Shown piece by piece: positions 29,835 to 40,046 of a stretch of DNA of 64,000 nucleotides. The number at the start of each line of letters is the position of its first letter. Positions within the stretch are counted from its first letter, which is position 1. The notes below the pieces were generated by a model. It made no database searches. It was not told where the DNA came from and saw only the letters and a list, made by a program, of their open reading frames with translations. The stretch covers positions 62,001 through 126,000 of the forward strand of contig NZ_SPMX01000003.1 of the NCBI RefSeq assembly GCF_012940005.1. The letters run 5' to 3'. The DNA is from Candidatus Accumulibacter contiguus (lineage in GTDB: Bacteria; Pseudomonadota; Gammaproteobacteria; Burkholderiales; Rhodocyclaceae). A program made the position numbers and the translations under genes.

Positions 29835-30888
29835 AGTCAAAACCGCACAAGAAGAAGTCGAACCCGAAGCCACCAATACGGAACATGGGACCACGGAGCA
29901 GGCAGCCTCTCCGCCAGCCGCTGCAGTCAAAATAGTGGCGCCCAAGGCGCCTGCGAAAACAGAAGCAAAGAGCGTCGAACCGAAGACGGTGGCAAAACCC
30001 GTCAAAATCAAGAATCAAAAGGCGCCAAGAGGGAAAGCGGTAGAACCGAAGGTGGTAAGTACCCCCCCAGGCAAGGTCAATCTGAACGAAAGCGCGCACA
30101 ACACTCGCAAGCCGGCGCTCAGGACCAAGGATTACGAAGAAACGCTGTCGAAGCTGCAGATCGAACTCGTCAAACTGCAGGAGTGGATCAAGTTCAAGAA
30201 ACTGAAAGTCGTCGTCCTTTTTGAAGGGCGCGATGCAGCCGGCAAGGGCGGTACGATCAAGCGTATCACCGAGAGCCTCAGTCCGCGCGTCACCCGCGTT
30301 GCCGCATTGCCTGCACCGACCGACCGTGAGCAGACGCAGTGGTATTTCCAGCGCTACGTACAGCACCTTCCCGCCGGCGGCGAAATGGTCCTGTTCGATC
30401 GCAGCTGGTACAACCGTGCCGGTGTCGAACGGGTCATGGGCTTTTGTACCGAAGAAGAATACCGGGAGTTTCTGCGTACCTGCCCCGAATTCGAGCGGAT
30501 GCTCGTCCGCAGCGGCATCATCCTGATCAAGTACTGGTTCTCGGTCAGTAACGAAGAGCAGGAACGCCGATTCCAGAAGCGCATCTTTCATCCGGAAAAG
30601 CACTGGAAGCTCAGCCCGATGGATCTCGAGTCGCGTGCGCGCTGGGTCGAATACTCCAAAGCCAAGGACGCCATGTTCGCGCACACCGACATCAAACAGG
30701 CACCCTGGTATGTTGTCGACGGCGACGACAAGAAACGCGCCCGTTTGAACGTCATCACGCATCTGCTGAACATGATCGACTACGAGGACCTCACGCCAGA
30801 GCCGATCGTCCTGCCGCCCCGTCAGGACGAGGGTGGCTATGTGCGCCCGCCGATCTCCGACCAGACCTTCATTCCGGAAGTGTACTGA
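29827..30888 (+). CDS. ppk2: polyphosphate kinase 2, class I
   Basis: Transfers phosphate between polyphosphate and nucleoside diphosphates. Walker A EGRDAAGKGG spans residues 133-142 and Walker B FDRSWYNRAG has Asp191; the lid region (SVSNEEQERRFQKR) and KLSPMDLESRARWVEY complete the class I pattern. Residues 1-100 form an Ala/Lys/Pro/Glu-rich, probably disordered extension absent from compact PPK2 proteins. AAGGAGG lies just before the ATG. Expected in an organism that stores polyphosphate; whether it mainly makes ATP or GTP cannot be decided from sequence. Confidence 0.95.
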   Translation: MSEVKTAQEEVEPEATNTEHGTTEQAASPPAAAVKIVAPKAPAKTEAKSVEPKTVAKPVKIKNQKAPRGKAVEPKVVSTPPGKVNLNESAHNTRKPALRTKDYEETLSKLQIELVKLQEWIKFKKLKVVVLFEGRDAAGKGGTIKRITESLSPRVTRVAALPAPTDREQTQWYFQRYVQHLPAGGEMVLFDRSWYNRAGVERVMGFCTEEEYREFLRTCPEFERMLVRSGIILIKYWFSVSNEEQERRFQKRIFHPEKHWKLSPMDLESRARWVEYSKAKDAMFAHTDIKQAPWYVVDGDDKKRARLNVITHLLNMIDYEDLTPEPIVLPPRQDEGGYVRPPISDQTFIPEVY

Positions 30889-30906
30889 GGTACTGAGACA
30901 CCGAAA

Positions 30907-30924
30907 ACCCCGCGCTCGCGGGGT
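30907..30924 (+). terminator. G+C hairpin after ppk2
   Basis: ACCCCGCG-CT-CGCGGGGT 18 bases after the ppk2 stop, followed by TCTTGACTTTG rather than a clean T-run. A weak terminator or mRNA-stabilising hairpin. Confidence 0.6.
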
Positions 30925-31331
30925 CTTGACTTTGAACGAGCCTCTGTTCCATCGCCGAACCAGCGCCCTGCCGCTAGGCCAGCCCTCTGGTAGTAAGCGA
31001 CCGCATATCCCTGCTCATTGACCCTGGTCACGCCGACCCCTTCGCCACAGGATCGTTCTGGCCGGGGGCGTGGCCACCTGCTCGACAGCCCCCAAACCGA
31101 TCCGTCCTTGGCCGAAGCGCAGACTTCCTCACCCGGAGTCATCGGCGCGATGTATTTCGAGCATCGCGCAACTCCTTTCAGAATCGGAATACAATTCGTT
31201 GCCGCTTGGCTGCACCACACCCCTTGCCGCAAAGTACGCCGTGGCATGGACTGGAACCTGAGGACGACTGCACGGGTCAACTGGCAGGTTTGGTCGTCGT
31301 CGGCGGCACAATATGAATTGGACAAGTCAAG
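30925..31331. other. 407-base region without a recognised gene
   Basis: Nothing firmly supported. On the minus strand AAAGGAG precedes an ATG at about 31159 (MLEIHRADDSG then stop); removing one G would join it to SGEEVCASAKDGSVWGLSSRW... and run on towards ppk2, but its tail would overlap the ppk2 end. On the plus strand an unrecognised frame ends in an ATGA overlap with the start of the CheB-CheR gene at 31332. Neither resembles a known family. Confidence 0.4.
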
Positions 31332-34300
31332 ATGAGTACCGTCAACGCAGAAGAACCCGAAAAAAAAACGCTCGGTCTCTAGAAAGCCTCTTGCCACAGC
31401 AAAACCGATTGGCGACGCAGTGTATCCCTTCAGGTCCGACGAGCGGCCGTTCATCGTCGGGATCGGAGCCTCGGCCGGTGGCCTGGAAGCGCTGAGTCTG
31501 CTCTTGCCGAGCCTGCCAAAGAATCTTGGGCTGACTTACGTCGTCGTGCAACACCTGTCGCCGACCTACCGCAGCATGATGGCGCAGTTGCTGGGTCGCG
31601 AAACGACGATGCCGGTCCGGGACATCGAGGACGGAATGTTGCCCGAAGCAAATACGGTCTATATCACGCCACCGAATCGCAATCTGACGCTGCTAGCGGG
31701 TCACTTCCGGCTCGTCGAACCCACCAAGGAATCAATGCCCAAGCCATCGGTCAACCGTTTCTTCGCCTCACTGGCCGAGGAAGTCGGCGAATCAACGATC
31801 GGCATCATCCTGTCCGGCACCGGCTCTGACGGTGCGGCGGGAATCCACGCGATCAAGGCGGCGGGCGGTTTCACCTTTTCCCAGGATCCCGAAACCGCCA
31901 AGTATAACGGCATGCCCCAGTCAGCAATCGATACCGGCAGCGTGGATTGGATTCTACCGCCCGAGACGATGGGCGCCGAGATCAGTCTGATTGTCCTCAA
32001 CCGCGGACTGATCCCGGTGGCCACGCAGGCGGCAAGTGCCCCGGCAACGCTCAAGACACTGCTCGGCAAGGTACGCAGCCGCACCAAGGTCGATTTCTCG
32101 CAGTACAAGGAACCGACCTTGTGGCGACGGATCGAGCGGCGAATGGCGGCAAACCATGTCAGTACGCTACAGGATTACCTGCAGGTGGTCGACGACACGC
32201 CGGTCGAACTCGACCGGCTGTGCAAGGACATCCTGATCTCGGTCACCGCCTTCTTTCGGGACAGCGATGCCTTTGCCCGCCTCGACAAGGTGGTTGGCGA
32301 CATTCTCGCCAACAAACAGCCCGGTGACGACATCCGCGTCTGGACCGCGGGCTGCGCCACCGGCGAGGAAGCGTATTCGCTGGCCATCCTGTTTTCCGAA
32401 CGTCTGGGAGCTTCCTTCGATCAGTACCGACTGCAGATCTTCGCCACCGACATCGACCTCGACGCGATGGCTCTGGCACGGCGCGGCGTCTTTGCTGCCG
32501 CCAGTCTGGCACACATGGATCGCAGTCGCATCCGCGCCCATTTCACGCCACACGGTGACCGCTACGAGATCAACAAGAACCTGCGTGACGTGGTCATCTT
32601 TGCCCGTCAGGATCTGGTGCAGGATCCGCCATTCTTACGCCTCGACCTGATCAGTTGCCGTAATGTGCTGATTTATTTCCAGAGTGAGTTGCAGGCCCGG
32701 CTGCTGTCGGTGTTCCATTACGCGCTCAATCCGGGCGCCTACCTGTTCCTCGGCAAGTCCGAGGGGATTTTCCAGCAGGAGGCGCTGTTCGGCGTGGTTG
32801 ACAAGGAAGGGCGCCTGTACCGCCGGCACGGGGTCGCTGCCCGACTGCCGCTGCTACGTTCCGAGATGGCCATTCCGGCCGCCGGTCTGAACCAGCATCT
32901 GAGGCCGGCCAAACCTACCACCCCGCTGGGTTTCGAGAACATCCTGCTCGAGGCGGCTGGGCGGTATTTCATCCCGACCAGCATCCTGATCAACGGCAAG
33001 TTCGAAATTCGCCACATTCACGGTGACGCCAGCCGGCTGCTCAATGTTTCGCCCGGCAAACCGGCTTTTGACCTGATCTCGCTGATCCGTCGCGAGCTGC
33101 GCACCGAGGTGCAGGTGCTGATGCGACAGGCACAGGTCAAGCAGACTGTGGCGCACGGGCGGCCACGGCACATCAAGGCGCTCGACCCGAATCGTGGCGT
33201 CCGTCTTTCGGTGCACCCGGTTCTGGCTCCCGGCAACGAAACGCTGTTCATGGTCTGTATCGAGTGGATTCCGGCGCGGCCGGCAAGAATACCATCGAGG
33301 ACAGCAACAACGTCACGGACAAGGAACTCGAAGACGAACTGGCAGCAACGCGCGAACATCTGCAGACGCTGGTCGAGGAACTCGAGACCTCGAACGAGGA
33401 AATGCAGGCGCTCAATGAGGAGATCCAGGCCTCGAATGAGGAAATGCAGGCATCGAACGAAGAACTCGAGGCGTCGAACGAGGAACTGCAATCGACCAAC
33501 GAAGAGCTGGCGACGGTCAATGAGGAATTGCAGATCAAGACCGCGGAAACACAGGAACTCAATATCGAACTGGAATGTATCCAGAACAGCGTTGACTACC
33601 CCTTGCTGGTGCTTGATCAGAAATCCGCCCTGCAGCGCTTCAACAGCGCAGCCGCACGGCTGTTCAGGCTCGGCGCAGCGCAAATTGGTCGGCATCTGCG
33701 CGATCTGGCGCTGCCGGACATGCCCGATCTGGTCACCGATAGTCAGCAGGTAATCGACACGCAGAACGCCCTCGACCGCCAGATCGTCAACGCCAACCGG
33801 CGTCACTATGCGCTGCACATCGCACCGCTGTTGCGCGACGCGCAGCGCAGCGCCGGCGTGATCCTGCTGTTTGCCGACAATACCAGCCTCTACGAAATCG
33901 AACGTTCGGCACGCGAAACACAGGTCAGGTTGCTCGCGGTGATGAACAACTCGGTCTCGCTGATGGCGGTCAAGGACGCCACTGGTCGCTACCAGTTTGC
34001 CAACCCCAGGTTCGAACAGACTTTCGGCTTCGCCACCGGGCAGGCCATCGGCAAGACCGATCTGCAGCTCTTTCCCGACGCTGTATCGAAGATCTTCCGC
34101 GAGAGCGAACTCGAAGCGATGCGTCTGCGCAAGGAGATCGAACGTGAAGAAACCCTGCCTCTGGCTGGTGGCGATCACCACTTCCTGGCGGTTCGCTTTC
34201 CGCTCTTCGACAACGACGGGGCGATCACCGGACTCTGCTTCCAGGCCACCGACATCACCGCCCGCAAGCGCGCGGAGGAAAGTTTGCGGCTGGCAGCGAT

Positions 34301-35942
34301 GGTCTTCGATCGCGCTTCCGAAGGCGTCATGGTGACCGATACCGAGCAATGTATCCTGACCGTCAATGACGCCTTCACGACCCTCACCGGGTTCACCCGC
34401 CAGGAGGTCGTCGGCAGGAAGCCCAGCCTTCTGCGATCCGAAAAGACGCCGCCCGAGCTCTACGTCGAAATGTGGGAGCGGGTCAATCGTCTAGGCGTCT
34501 GGCAGGGCGAGATCTGGAATCGCCGCAAGAACGGCGAGGCTTTCCTTGAATGGTTGTCGATCAATACCGTCAAGGACAAAAGCGGCAAGGTGGTCAACTA
34601 CGTCGGCATGTTCAGCGACATTACCACGGTGCGCGAGTCGCAGCAGCGCGTCGAGTATCTGGCAACCCACGATGAACTGACCGGACTGCCCAACCGGGCA
34701 TTGTTCAATGACCGCCTGCATCTCGCTCTGGCACGTGCCGAGCGATCACGCGAGAGTATCGGCGTGGTGTTCATCGATCTCGACAACTTCAAGGTGGTCA
34801 ACGACACCCTCGGTCATGCCACCGGCGACAAATTGCTCAAGCAGGCGGCGCTGCGCCTGCTCGACTGCGTGCGCGCAGAAGACACGGTGGCACGCCTGGG
34901 CGGCGACGAGTTCGTGGTCCTGCTCGAAACCGCCGATCGCCACGAAGCGACGCTGACCGCTGAGCGTTTGCTGAGCACCTTGAGTGCCAGCTATCAGTTC
35001 GACGAGCACGAATGCTTCATCAGTGCCAGCATCGGGCTGAGCATGTTCCCGGAAGATGCTACCGATGCCAGTGCCTTGATGCGCAATGCCGACTCGGCGA
35101 TGTATCGCGCCAAGGATCACGGCAAGAATGCCTTTCGCTTTTTCACCGCCGACCTGGCCCATCTGGCGACACGGCGCCTGGCGCTGGAAACGGGATTGCG
35201 CCGCGCCATCGAAAACGCCGAGCTGCTCATTCATTACCAGCCGCAGGTCAACCTCGAAAGCTATCGCGTCGTTGGTGCCGAAGCACTGTTGCGCTGGCAA
35301 TACAACGGTGAAGTCGTGGATCCGGTGGTATTCATTCCGGTCGCCGAACAAAGCAACCTGATCGTGGCCATCGACGAATGGGTGCTTGGCGAGGCTTGTC
35401 GTCAGATCGCCGAGTGGGACCAGGCAGGGCTGCCGGCAGTACGCATCAGTGTCAACATCTCGGCTCGGCATTTCCGCAAGGAAGGCATGGCTGCCGACCT
35501 GATGCGGATCGTCAATGCACATGGCGTCTCACCGCAACGGCTGTGCATCGAGATCACTGAAGGGGTGTTGATGGACTTCGAGCGTGCCCAGCGCATGCTG
35601 GCCGAACTCGTGGCTTTCGGTCTGATGATCAGCATCGATGACTTTGGTACCGGCTTTTCCTCCTTGTCGTACCTCAAGCGCTTCCCGATCCACGAACTCA
35701 AGATCGCGCGCGGCTTCGTCGACGGCATATCGAGCAATGCCGATGACCGCGCAATTGGTTCGGCGATCATTGCGTTGGCGCGCCACCTCGGGATGAGCGT
35801 TGTCGCCGAGGGCGTCGAAATGGCCGATCAGCATGCCCAACTCGACGCTTCCGGCTGCCACAGCGGCCAGGGTTATCTCTATGCCCGACCGCTGTCGCCA
35901 GAAGACTTTGCCGAGTGGCTGCGCGCACGCAACACGCCCTGA
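31332..35942 (+). CDS. CheB-CheR-PAS-GGDEF-EAL hybrid signalling protein (two frameshifts)
   Basis: About 1,536 residues when corrected. Order: CheB methylesterase (GIGASAGGLEAL, VVQHLSPTYRSMMAQLL, LSGTGSDGAAGI); CheR methyltransferase (RIERRMAANH, WTAGCATGEEAYSLAIL, LISCRNVLIYF); seven heptads of the type SNEEMQA (33390-33536) forming a coiled coil; about three PAS domains; diguanylate cyclase with intact GGDEF (34899-34913); phosphodiesterase with EALLRW and DDFGTGFSSLSYLKRF. The start MSTVNAEEPEKK is separated from RSVSRKPLATAKPIGD by an extra base in a nine-A run (31360-31368). A second break, equivalent to one missing base, lies near 33262-33300 between MVCIE and DSGAAGKNT. Likely couples chemosensory-type methylation to c-di-GMP. 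Confidence 0.9.
33390..33536 (+). repeat. seven 21-bp coding repeats (NEE heptads)
   Basis: Seven consecutive heptads (SNEEMQA, LNEEIQA, SNEEMQA, SNEELEA, SNEELQS, TNEELAT, VNEELQI) form the signalling helix of the CheB-CheR protein. This is a protein-level repeat typical of such fusions, not a mobile or CRISPR repeat. Confidence 0.9.
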
Positions 35943-35947
35943 TTCAT

Positions 35948-36481
35948 TCAGTTCGTGCCGTTACCTTGGGCGGACTCATCTCTATCCTCAACACCTGGAT
36001 TGTCCTCATCCATGAGTCGCTGCTCAAGGCTTTCGAGCAGCCCACTGGCGGCATCCTCGATCATGTCGAGCACCAGGTCGAAGCCATGCCCAAGACCATA
36101 GTAGGGATCAGGAACTTCATCGTCGTCGAAGTTCTTTGAATAGCTCATCAGCAATCCCAAACGGTCATGTTTGTCCGGGGGACAGATGCGTTTCAGCACC
36201 GCGAGGTTGTTGTGGTCCATCGCCAGAATCAGGTCAAAGTACTCGAGATCCTGCGCCGCCACCTTGCGCGCGCGCATGTCGGACAGATTGTACTGACGAA
36301 CCGCCGCGGCACGCTGCGTCCGTTGATCCGGTGCCTCACCCGCGTGATAGCCGTGCGTCCCTGCCGAATCGACCTCGATCCTGTCTTCGAGGTTCCGTTG
36401 ACGAAGAAGGTGGCGGAAAACGCCCTCGGCCGTTGGCGAGCGACAAATGTTCCCCATGCAAACAAATAAGACCTTGATCAC
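35948..36481 (-). CDS. low molecular weight protein-tyrosine phosphatase
   Basis: 177 residues. The P-loop VLFVCMGNICRSPTAEG places the nucleophile at Cys8 and the general acid is in VPDPYYGLGHGFDLVLD. The catalytic domain ends near residue 155; an acidic tail (MDEDNPGVEDRDESAQ) makes it slightly longer than the usual ~155. It begins with GTG (36479-36481). It may act on tyrosine-phosphorylated proteins such as polysaccharide kinases, but none is encoded nearby. It converges on the CheB-CheR gene with 5 bases between. Confidence 0.93.
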   Translation of the reverse strand: MIKVLFVCMGNICRSPTAEGVFRHLLRQRNLEDRIEVDSAGTHGYHAGEAPDQRTQRAAAVRQYNLSDMRARKVAAQDLEYFDLILAMDHNNLAVLKRICPPDKHDRLGLLMSYSKNFDDDEVPDPYYGLGHGFDLVLDMIEDAASGLLESLEQRLMDEDNPGVEDRDESAQGNGTN

Positions 36482-36765
36482 CGTCCTTTTTCCAAATTCC
36501 AGATACGTTTGTTCCCAGCCTCAGATCGACTCGTCCAGAACCGGCAGCCACAGGTCTGTCGCGCAGATCACTGCTCCCTGCAGCAAACAACGATCATCGC
36601 CCGCTACCCGACCCATTGGCTTGCGCCGGTGGCATGCTGCCGACGCGGTCGAGGCCTTCATCATCCGTCGAAAAGGCCACCATTGCAACCTTGTGCCAGC
36701 ATTTCAGGGGATTTGGCGGATGCCGCCGCTTCCCGACACGCGGCTTGTCTCTTCGCAGCCTCCCA

Positions 36766-38220
36766 TCAATGGGGCCGGGATGGCGGCTTCGATCCGGCTT
36801 TCCGGCCAGGTACTGGGCGTGTTTCTTTTCTGGCCGCAGTACTTCTGGGCGCCGGCATCTCGGTCGGCTTGGGCTTGCGCCGGTTCTGTTCGGGAGCTGG
36901 CTTGTCGGCATAAGGGTTAGTCGAGACATTGAACTGGATTTGCAGCGGTGTCCCCTGCAACTGGAAAACCTCCCGGAAGGTATGCTCGAGGTAGCGTCGA
37001 TAGGAATCCGGGATCTTGTCGAGGGCATTGCCGTGAATCACGATCAGCGGCGGGTTCCTGCCACCCTGGTGCGCATAGCGCAGCTTCGGCCGGAACAGGC
37101 CGCTGCGCGGCGGCGCCTGTCGAGCCACCGCATCGATCAGCGCACGCGTCAGTTTGGGTGTCGGCAGATCGGCAGTAGCCGCCTGGTAGGCGGCATCCAC
37201 TGAGCGGAAAAGCGCTTCGAGACCCTGCGCCTTGAGCGCCGATACGTAGTGGAAGCGGGCGAAATCGATGAACGACAACTGGCTTTCGAGAGCACTCTTG
37301 ATCTGCTCGCGAACGTAGGCATCGAGTCCATCCCATTTGTTCACGGCAACCACCAGCGCACGCCCGGATTCGCGGATAAAGCCGCCGATGTGCGCATCCT
37401 GGTCGGAGATGTCCTGACGTGCGTCTACCACCAGAATCACTACCTGCGCGTCCTCGATCGCCTGCAGCGTCTTGATCACCGAAAACTTCTCGATGGCCTC
37501 GAAAACCTTGCCGCGGCGGCGCAGGCCAGCGGTGTCGATGAGCGTATACCGGCGGCCACCGCGCTCGAAATCGACTTCGATGGCGTCGCGAGTCGTTCCT
37601 GGCTGATCGAAGGCGATGACCCTTTCTTCGCCGAGCAGCGCGTTGATCATCGTGCTCTTGCCGACATTCGGGCGGCCGACGATGGCGACCTTGACCACAT
37701 CACTGTCGATGTAGCCTTCCGGCGGCTCCTCATACGGGGCGAGCGCCTCCTCGATCAGCGTCCTTACCCCCTCGCCATGCGCCGCCGAGATCGCAAAAGG
37801 TTCACCGAGACCGAGTTCGTGGAAATCTGCGACGACGAGCCCGTGGCTCATGCCTTCGGCCTTGTTCACGGCGACCAGTACCGAACGGCCGGATTTGCGC
37901 AGGCGGTTGGCAATTTCCCTGTCGAGGAGGGTGATTCCGCTACGACCGTCGACCACGAAAACCACGACGTCGGCCTCAAAGATCGCCTGCTCGGTCTGGC
38001 GCGCCATCTGGTACATGATGCCATCTTTGGCGAGCGGCTCGAAACCGCCGGTGTCGATCACCAGATAGGGTTTGTTTCCGAGTCGGCCATGACCGTAATG
38101 ACGGTCACGCGTGAGACCGGGGAGATCGGCAACCAGGGCGTCGCGAGTCCTGGTCAGGCGGTTGAAAAGCGTTGATTTGCCGACATTGGGTCGCCCGACG
38201 AGAACCACGCTCGGCTTCAT
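36766..38220 (-). CDS. der: ribosome assembly GTPase Der (EngA)
   Basis: 484 residues with two tandem GTPase domains. Each starts with a P-loop [10 protein letters not shown]3 motifs are DTGGF and DTAGL and G4 motifs are VNKAEG and VNKWDG. A KH-like domain follows and then a basic tail rich in Lys, Arg and Pro. Needed for 50S maturation. The ATG overlaps the bamB stop (ATGA at 38217-38220). The order yfgM-bamB-der is conserved in beta- and gammaproteobacteria; here hfq does not follow. Confidence 0.97.
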   Translation of the reverse strand: MKPSVVLVGRPNVGKSTLFNRLTRTRDALVADLPGLTRDRHYGHGRLGNKPYLVIDTGGFEPLAKDGIMYQMARQTEQAIFEADVVVFVVDGRSGITLLDREIANRLRKSGRSVLVAVNKAEGMSHGLVVADFHELGLGEPFAISAAHGEGVRTLIEEALAPYEEPPEGYIDSDVVKVAIVGRPNVGKSTMINALLGEERVIAFDQPGTTRDAIEVDFERGGRRYTLIDTAGLRRRGKVFEAIEKFSVIKTLQAIEDAQVVILVVDARQDISDQDAHIGGFIRESGRALVVAVNKWDGLDAYVREQIKSALESQLSFIDFARFHYVSALKAQGLEALFRSVDAAYQAATADLPTPKLTRALIDAVARQAPPRSGLFRPKLRYAHQGGRNPPLIVIHGNALDKIPDSYRRYLEHTFREVFQLQGTPLQIQFNVSTNPYADKPAPEQNRRKPKPTEMPAPRSTAARKETRPVPGRKAGSKPPSRPH

Positions 38221-39363
38221 TGGATCTCGATCGCCAGCACGCGCCCGCTGGCTGTTTGCACGACCAGGTGGATCCCCTGTCGCTGCAGGGGCGAACGCAC
38301 CGCGCTGCCATCGGTCTGCTGGCGCGCCGCGAATGAACCATCGTCGCGATTCAGAAAATGGACGACACCCTTGACATCCGCCACGGCGATCAGATTGCGC
38401 ATCGGAAACGGCGCCGTCAGCCGTCGCAGGAAGAGCTTGTCCTGCTTCCAGAGGCTGGCACCGCTGGCCTTGTCGAGCGCATGCACGGCACCCTTGTCGT
38501 CGGAAACGTACACGTAACGGCTGTCGATCGCCACGCCGGCAGCGCTCGAAATATCGCGTGACCAGATCAGGTTGCCGGTCCCCAGGTCGAAACAAGCAAC
38601 GCGCCCCTGGAAAGCAGCCGCACAGATCATGCGTCCATCAATGACCGGGACACTGGTGACATCGGCAACACGGTCGAGTTCGGTGGCCCCTTTCGGCAAG
38701 GCGACCGTCCCCTCCCACAGCGGCGCGCCGTTTTCTGCGCTCACCGCAATCAGCTTGCCGCCGGGAAATCCGGCAAAGACATACTTATCGATCAGCACCG
38801 GGCCGGCCGCCACACGCAAGGACAGCGGCGTGCTGGGACGTTGATAGACCCATTTACGCCTGCCGTCGAACGAGTCATAGGCAGCCAGGCGATGGTCGCC
38901 ACTGCGCACGATCACCAGGCCCGAGCCCACCGCCGGCGGCGCAACGATCTCGCTGCTGGCGCGGGCTTTCCACAACAGGCTGCCGTCGGCTGTGGCAAAA
39001 GCGAACAACTCGCCCTTGGCGGTGCCGACCACGAGCATCCGCTGATCTGCGCCGACCCCCCCCCGAGAGCGGCTTCCCGGCATTGATTTTCCAGACCTGC
39101 TGGCCCTCGTCGAGGCGAACGACCGTACCGTCCATGGCCGCCGCGTAGACCGAGGAATCGACCACAGCGGGAACGAAAGTATGGTCGCCGGCCTTGCCGA
39201 CATCTGCCGACCACAGCACTTGCAGCGCATCAGTCGGCTCGATCGCCTGTAGTTCAGCCATCTTCGGCCCACTCGGGCCCGAAAAGGGATTCAAGGCATC
39301 GAGCGTCGAACAAGCGCCCAGGAACAGCGACAGCCCTGCCGCCACGAGCAGGGGGTATCTCAT
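38217..39363 (-). CDS. bamB: outer membrane assembly lipoprotein BamB (frameshifted)
   Basis: Beta-propeller lipoprotein of the BAM complex that inserts outer-membrane proteins. The N-terminus [20 protein letters not shown] has lipobox LGAC. PQQ-like blades are visible ([58 protein letters not shown]). The frame breaks at a nine-base G run (complement of 39056-39064): [11 protein letters not shown] is followed by GRRRSAD in one frame and [20 protein letters not shown] in the other. One base fewer gives about 381 residues, the normal size. Its start overlaps the yfgM stop by one base. Confidence 0.93.
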
Positions 39364-40046
39364 CAGCTCGACTCCCCAAGTGCATCCAGCTTCTGCTGCA
39401 GCGCTTCACGATAGGCGGCATTGGCCTGGCGGTCCTGCAGCGTATTTTTTCCCTTGCCGCTCGGGTCGGTCTCATCCAGCTTGGCCAGCGCGGTCCGATA
39501 AGCCGCACGCGCCTCGGCGGTCTTGCCCTGAGCGTCGAGAATGTCGCCGCGCGTATCCTGGAAACGGACTGTGAAGCCGGCACTCGGCGCGCCATCAAGC
39601 TGCTTGAGCGCCTCATCGTAGGCCTGCTCGTCGAGCAGCACGCTGGCCAGACGCAAACGCGCGAGATCCCGCAGTTCATCCTTGCCGTGTTCCACCACCC
39701 AGAGCAACTGCAGCTTGGCGGTTTTTGCATCGCCGGCAGCAAACGTCGCCTTGGCGGCCATCAAGGCGGCCAGGGGCGCGTACGCGGTTCCCGGGAATTT
39801 CTCGAGCAATTCTCCACTCGCCGCCTTGATGCGCTGCGCGTCGTTTTCGAGAACGGCCTTCTGCATGACGCTGTAAACCAGCGAAGCCTGTGCCGCCTGA
39901 TTGCGCTGATACCAGTTCCAGCCCTGCCAGCCGACCACGCAGATCGAGGCAGCGGTCACGATGCCGGCCAGCAGATTACCGTACTGCTGCCACCACGCCT
40001 TCATTTCGGCGATTTGTTCCTGCTCTTCGAGATCGTAAGTTGCCAT
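39363..40046 (-). CDS. yfgM: YfgM family tetratricopeptide protein (ancillary SecYEG translocon subunit)
   Basis: 227 residues: a short cytoplasmic N-terminus ([19 protein letters not shown]), one membrane helix (LLAGIVTAASICVVGW) and a periplasmic TPR domain. In E. coli YfgM associates with SecYEG and PpiD. Its ATG shares one base with the hisS stop, and its stop shares one with the bamB start, so the run is tightly coupled. Confidence 0.93.
   Translation of the reverse strand: MATYDLEEQEQIAEMKAWWQQYGNLLAGIVTAASICVVGWQGWNWYQRNQAAQASLVYSVMQKAVLENDAQRIKAASGELLEKFPGTAYAPLAALMAAKATFAAGDAKTAKLQLLWVVEHGKDELRDLARLRLASVLLDEQAYDEALKQLDGAPSAGFTVRFQDTRGDILDAQGKTAEARAAYRTALAKLDETDPSGKGKNTLQDRQANAAYREALQQKLDALGESS

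Noticed and set aside
33390-33536. Regular 21-bp repeats that resemble a CRISPR or satellite array at first sight
   Set aside because: Continuous, in frame, no spacers; they encode coiled-coil heptads.
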